A stretch of 8,227 nt of DNA, taken from the NCBI GenBank assembly GCA_030550225.1, contig JAUQPV010000101.1:1-8227 (forward strand), read 5' to 3'. The position numbers and the translations under genes are program-made. This DNA is from Acidobacteriota bacterium. GTDB taxonomy: Bacteria; Acidobacteriota; HRBIN11. Of the stretch, positions 5,710-8,227 are shown in pieces (position 1 is the stretch's first letter; the number at the start of each line of letters is the position of its first letter). Under the pieces are notes generated by a model that worked only from the letters and a program-made list of their open reading frames with translations, was not told where the DNA came from and did not search any database.

Positions 5710-7149
5710 ATGGGATCCTTTACGGTTCTAATCGTCGACGATGAGCGGACCCTGGCTCGGTCGATTCAGCTCTTCCTCATCGAGCAAGGCTATGAAGCCG
5801 AAGTGGCCGAGGACGGCGAGACGGCCTTGGCACTCCTGGAAAAGCTCCGTCCGGACTTTGTCTTCCTCGATGTCCGGCTCCCCAAGGCGGACGGCCTTGA
5901 ACTCCTGAAAAAGATCAAGACGTTCGACCCCAACGTCTACGTCGTCGTGATGACGGCTTACGGGTCCGTCGAAGGTGCCGTCCAGGCGATGAAGCAGGGC
6001 GCTTTCGACTACCTGAAAAAGCCGGTCGACCTAAACGAACTGAAGATCCTCCTGGATCGGGCCCGGGAGGACTTGAAGCTTCGGCAGGAGCTCTCCTACT
6101 ACCGGCAGAGGGAGCGGACGGCTTCCTTCGAGGACCTGATCGGTCAGTGCCCGGCGATGCGACGGGTCTTGGAACAGATCGACCGGCTCGCCGTCCTGGA
6201 AGAGGCCCCGCCCGTCCTCATCACCGGCGAGACGGGGACGGGCAAAGGCATGGTCGCCCGGGTCCTCCACTATCGGAGCCGGCGGTCCCAGGGGCCCTTC
6301 ATCGAGGTCGACTGCACGGCCCTCCCGGCGACCCTCGTCGAGGCCGAGCTATTTGGCTACGAAAAGGGTGCTTTCACCGACGCCAAGGAAAGTAAGATGG
6401 GACTCTTCGAGGCGGCTGACGGCGGGACCCTCTTCCTGGACGAAGTCGGCGACCTGGACCTCTCGCTCCAGGGGAAGCTCTTGAAGGTCATCGAGGAACG
6501 GACGGTCCGCCGCGTCGGGAGCGTCCGAAGCCGGAAGGTCGATGTGTGGATCGTGGCGGCGACCAACAAAAATCTGGAAGCCGAATGCGCCCGGGGTACC
6601 TTCCGGAAGGAACTCTACTTTCGGCTTGCCGTCCTGACGATTCACCTGCCGCCCCTCCGGGAACGGGGCGAGGACATCCTCCTCTTGGCCCATCACTTCT
6701 TGGAAAAATTCAGTGCGAAGTACGGGAAACGCATCACGGGCCTGAGCGACCGGGCCGCTTGGCTACTGACCCACTACCCCTGGCCGGGTAACGTCCGAGA
6801 GCTCAAACACGTGATCGAGCGGGCCGTCTTCTGGAGTCCCGGCGGGACGATCGAACCCGAGCACCTCGGCCTGAGCTTGGCCCTCGAGAGCCCGGACCTG
6901 AAGACCGCTGGCCCGGCCAGCCAGGTCCCGGGATGGCCCCCCGAGGGCCTCAGCCTCCCCGAGATCGAAAAGCAGATGATCGAGCAGGCCCTGGTGGCTA
7001 CCCGGGGGAACTGTGTGAAGGCGGCTCGACTCCTCGGGATCAGCCGAGACACTCTCCGCTACCGCATGAAAAAATTCAACATCTCCCGCAGTCGTTTCCG
7101 GGTCCGCCGCGAGGCCGGTGCCGTCCCCCACGGTCAAGAAGTGGCGTGA
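5710..7149 (+). CDS. Sigma-54-dependent response regulator, NtrC family
   Basis: This 479-residue activator of sigma-54 RNA polymerase has three domains. The receiver (about 1-120) has D10, D11, phospho-acceptor D54, T82 and K104. The AAA+ domain (about 140-375) has Walker A GETGTGKG (173-180, K179), the sigma-54 contact loop GAFTDA (220-225), Walker B GGTLFLDE (238-245), and the downstream FRLAV and LPPLRER segments. A Fis-type helix-turn-helix follows (about 434-458, NCVKAARLLGISRDTLRYRM). The contact loop has Asp224 where most family members have Gly. GGAGGG (5700-5705) precedes the ATG by 4 bases, and the kinase stop is 19 bases upstream, so the two form an operon. The gene is followed by a gap containing a sigma-54 promoter and palindromes in front of pqqE, which makes that promoter a likely target. 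The specific regulon is inferred. Confidence 0.97.
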   Translation: MGSFTVLIVDDERTLARSIQLFLIEQGYEAEVAEDGETALALLEKLRPDFVFLDVRLPKADGLELLKKIKTFDPNVYVVVMTAYGSVEGAVQAMKQGAFDYLKKPVDLNELKILLDRAREDLKLRQELSYYRQRERTASFEDLIGQCPAMRRVLEQIDRLAVLEEAPPVLITGETGTGKGMVARVLHYRSRRSQGPFIEVDCTALPATLVEAELFGYEKGAFTDAKESKMGLFEAADGGTLFLDEVGDLDLSLQGKLLKVIEERTVRRVGSVRSRKVDVWIVAATNKNLEAECARGTFRKELYFRLAVLTIHLPPLRERGEDILLLAHHFLEKFSAKYGKRITGLSDRAAWLLTHYPWPGNVRELKHVIERAVFWSPGGTIEPEHLGLSLALESPDLKTAGPASQVPGWPPEGLSLPEIEKQMIEQALVATRGNCVKAARLLGISRDTLRYRMKKFNISRSRFRVRREAGAVPHGQEVA

Positions 7150-7189
7150 ACTGGCCTCGCCCGGCCTCACGGCTCAATGGTCTTATTGC

Positions 7190-7204
7190 CCGATGGCCCA
7201 TCGG
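7190..7204. promoter_or_regulatory. 15-base palindrome upstream of pqqE
   Basis: CCGATGG (7190-7196) and CCATCGG (7198-7204) are perfect reverse complements around a single central C. It lies about 157 bases upstream of the predicted pqqE transcription start. The odd centre and lack of a following T run suit a dimeric protein site better than a terminator for the regulator gene. CCGATGG recurs at 4068-4074 upstream of the kinase gene. Confidence 0.4.
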
Positions 7205-7213
7205 CCCCCGCCA

Positions 7214-7252
7214 ACTGGGTCACCCATATGGGTCATATGACCCAGTGGGTCA
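7214..7252. promoter_or_regulatory. Palindrome cluster, candidate activator enhancer site
   Basis: The heptamer TGGGTCA occurs four times in 37 bases: direct at 7216-7222, 7229-7235 and 7246-7252, and inverted at 7238-7244. Overlapping symmetries result: a perfect 16-base palindrome TGGGTCATATGACCCA (7229-7244), a perfect 12-base palindrome ACCCATATGGGT (7222-7233), and an outer 9-base inverted pair ACTGGGTCA/TGACCCAGT (7214-7222, 7238-7246). Its middle is about 120 bases upstream of the predicted start at 7354, the usual distance for NtrC-type enhancers. The repeats are seen directly; binding by the adjacent regulator is inferred. An alternative is an intergenic repeat similar to the ATGAGC/TGGGTCA words near 1050-1130. 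Confidence 0.6.
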
Positions 7253-7326
7253 AATCCCCCTCTCTCCAGGTCCCCCGAAAGCTGTCCAGATGCCCCTATT
7301 TGTCCCATCTTTGAGACGTCCCGGGT

Positions 7327-7343
7327 CTGGCACGTTTCTTGTT
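7327..7343 (+). promoter_or_regulatory. Sigma-54 (-24/-12) promoter for pqqE
   Basis: CTGGCACGTTTCTTGTT matches the -24 element TGGCACG perfectly, with correct 4-base spacing to the -12 element, which reads TTGT instead of TTGC. The GG at 7329-7330 and G at 7341 are in exact register. The only mismatch among the specified positions of TGGCACG-N4-TTGCW is C to T at 7342. Transcription would begin at A7354, giving a 34-base leader to the pqqE ATG. The overlapping TTGACG (7342-7347) has no matching -10 box, so a sigma-70 promoter is less likely. Confidence 0.7.
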
Positions 7344-7387
7344 GACGCCTGTTAAGTCCCATATCTGGTCCTTTCGGGAGGACCTCG

Positions 7388-8227
7388 ATGAACCCAGCGG
7401 TGGGCGCACCAAAGGCGCTCGTGGCGGAGCTGACGTACCGATGCAACATGTTCTGCTACTACTGCTATAACCCGACGGACCTCTCGGCTTACCCGGCCAC
7501 TGCCGAGTTGACGACCGACGAGTGGGTCCGGGTCTTGACGGAGGCGGCCGAGCTGGGCGTCCTGCACGTGCACTTCACCGGTGGCGAACCGACCCTCCGG
7601 CAGGACCTGCCGGAGCTTGTAGCCTGTGCCAAGACTCAGGGCCTTTACGTGAATCTCATCACGAATCTGACCCTCTATGACGAGGCTTATTGGCAGGACC
7701 TCATCGGGCGGGGCGTCGATCACGTGCAGGCGAGTTTCCAGGCCCACGAGCCGGTTCTCAACGACCGCATCGGGGGGCCCCGGACGTTCGAGCGCAAGAT
7801 GGAGCGGATGGCCTGGCTCCGGGCCACGGGGGTCTACCTGACGCTGAACGTCGTCCTGCATCGCTGGAACATCGACGCCCTCGAAGACATCCTCCACTTT
7901 GCCCATGACCTGGGCGTCGAGCGTCTGGAGCTGGCCATGACCCAGTTTGCAGGCTGGGCCTGGAAGAACCGGGCGGCTCTGCTTCCGACGCCCGAGCAGG
8001 TCGAGCGGGCCGTCGAGCTGGCCCGGCAATATAAGGAACGGTGGGCCGACACGATGGTCATCACGATGGTCGGCTTGGACTTTTACGAGAAGCGGCCTAA
8101 GCCGTGCATGCTGGGATGGGGCCAGGTTTACATGGTCGTCAATCCGGTCGGGGAGGTCTTACCGTGCCACGGGGCGAAGGTCATCCGGGAGCTTCGGTTT
8201 GACACCGTGCGGGACCGGGGCCTGGCC
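7388..8227 (+). CDS. pqqE: PqqE, PQQ biosynthesis radical SAM/SPASM enzyme (3' end cut off)
   Basis: PqqE is a cytosolic radical S-adenosylmethionine enzyme that links the Glu and Tyr side chains of the peptide PqqA, bound by chaperone PqqD, as the first step to the redox cofactor pyrroloquinoline quinone. The visible 280 residues have the CX3CX2C iron-sulfur motif (C19, C23, C26 in RCNMFCYYCYNP), FTGGEPT (63-69), and the PqqE-like stretches LGVLHVHF and LITNL. KPCMLGWG (C240) and LPCHGAK (C260) begin the SPASM auxiliary-cluster region. The family is about 370-385 residues, so roughly 90-100 residues lie beyond the window. ATG 7388 has GGAGG (7377-7381) 6 bases before it. No pqqA-like small ORF lies in the upstream gap, so pqqA, if present, must be elsewhere. 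A PqqE-like enzyme acting on another peptide remains possible until neighbours are seen. Confidence 0.92.
   Translation, partial: MNPAVGAPKALVAELTYRCNMFCYYCYNPTDLSAYPATAELTTDEWVRVLTEAAELGVLHVHFTGGEPTLRQDLPELVACAKTQGLYVNLITNLTLYDEAYWQDLIGRGVDHVQASFQAHEPVLNDRIGGPRTFERKMERMAWLRATGVYLTLNVVLHRWNIDALEDILHFAHDLGVERLELAMTQFAGWAWKNRAALLPTPEQVERAVELARQYKERWADTMVITMVGLDFYEKRPKPCMLGWGQVYMVVNPVGEVLPCHGAKVIRELRFDTVRDRGLA

Noticed and set aside
7177..7314. 45-codon frame upstream of pqqE as a possible pqqA
   Set aside because: It lacks the Glu-x3-Tyr core and the size of PqqA, has no Shine-Dalgarno, and runs through the palindromes and other non-coding-looking sequence.
7342..7368. TTGACG as a sigma-70 -35 box for pqqE
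   Set aside because: No TATAAT-like hexamer lies 16-18 bases downstream, while the overlapping -24/-12 element is nearly perfect.

Overview
The window is GC-rich bacterial chromosomal DNA with strong GTC/GCC/CTC codon preference. The gene types (NtrC-family activator with a sigma-54 AAA+ domain, NtrB/AtoS-type sensor kinase, RecR, PdxA, PerR-like Fur protein, PqqE) point to an environmental, probably Gram-negative-type bacterium, for example a lineage like Acidobacteriota or Methylomirabilota. The sequence alone does not fix the phylum. No phage, transposase, CRISPR array, rRNA or tRNA is visible.

Layout, left to right. Positions 1-420 hold no convincing gene but carry inverted and tandem repeats and a hairpin next to a ribosome binding site. 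Positions 421-984 encode an unrecognised 187-residue protein. Positions 985-1250 are a repeat-rich, AT-richer spacer bounded by imperfect inverted repeats. pdxA (vitamin B6 synthesis, 1251-2222) is followed by a bifunctional-nuclease-domain protein (2281-2775). recR (2788-3393, minus strand) converges on that gene and diverges from a PerR-like Fur regulator (3579-3986). A structured spacer leads to a sensor kinase / sigma-54 response regulator pair (4212-5690 and 5710-7149). The window ends inside pqqE (7388 onward), the radical SAM/SPASM enzyme of pyrroloquinoline quinone (PQQ) synthesis.

The most interesting part is the 238-base gap between the response regulator and pqqE. It holds a near-consensus -24/-12 sigma-54 promoter (CTGGCACGTTTCTTGTT, 7327-7343). 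About 100 bases upstream of it is a dense palindrome cluster with four TGGGTCA half-sites (7214-7252), and a second palindrome lies at 7190-7204. This is the classic layout of an enhancer-driven sigma-54 promoter, placed directly after a gene for a sigma-54 activator. The inference is a self-contained signalling module (membrane kinase, then NtrC-type activator, then pqqE promoter) that puts PQQ-type cofactor synthesis under two-component control. The activator's sigma-54 contact motif reads GAFTDA instead of the usual GAFTGA.
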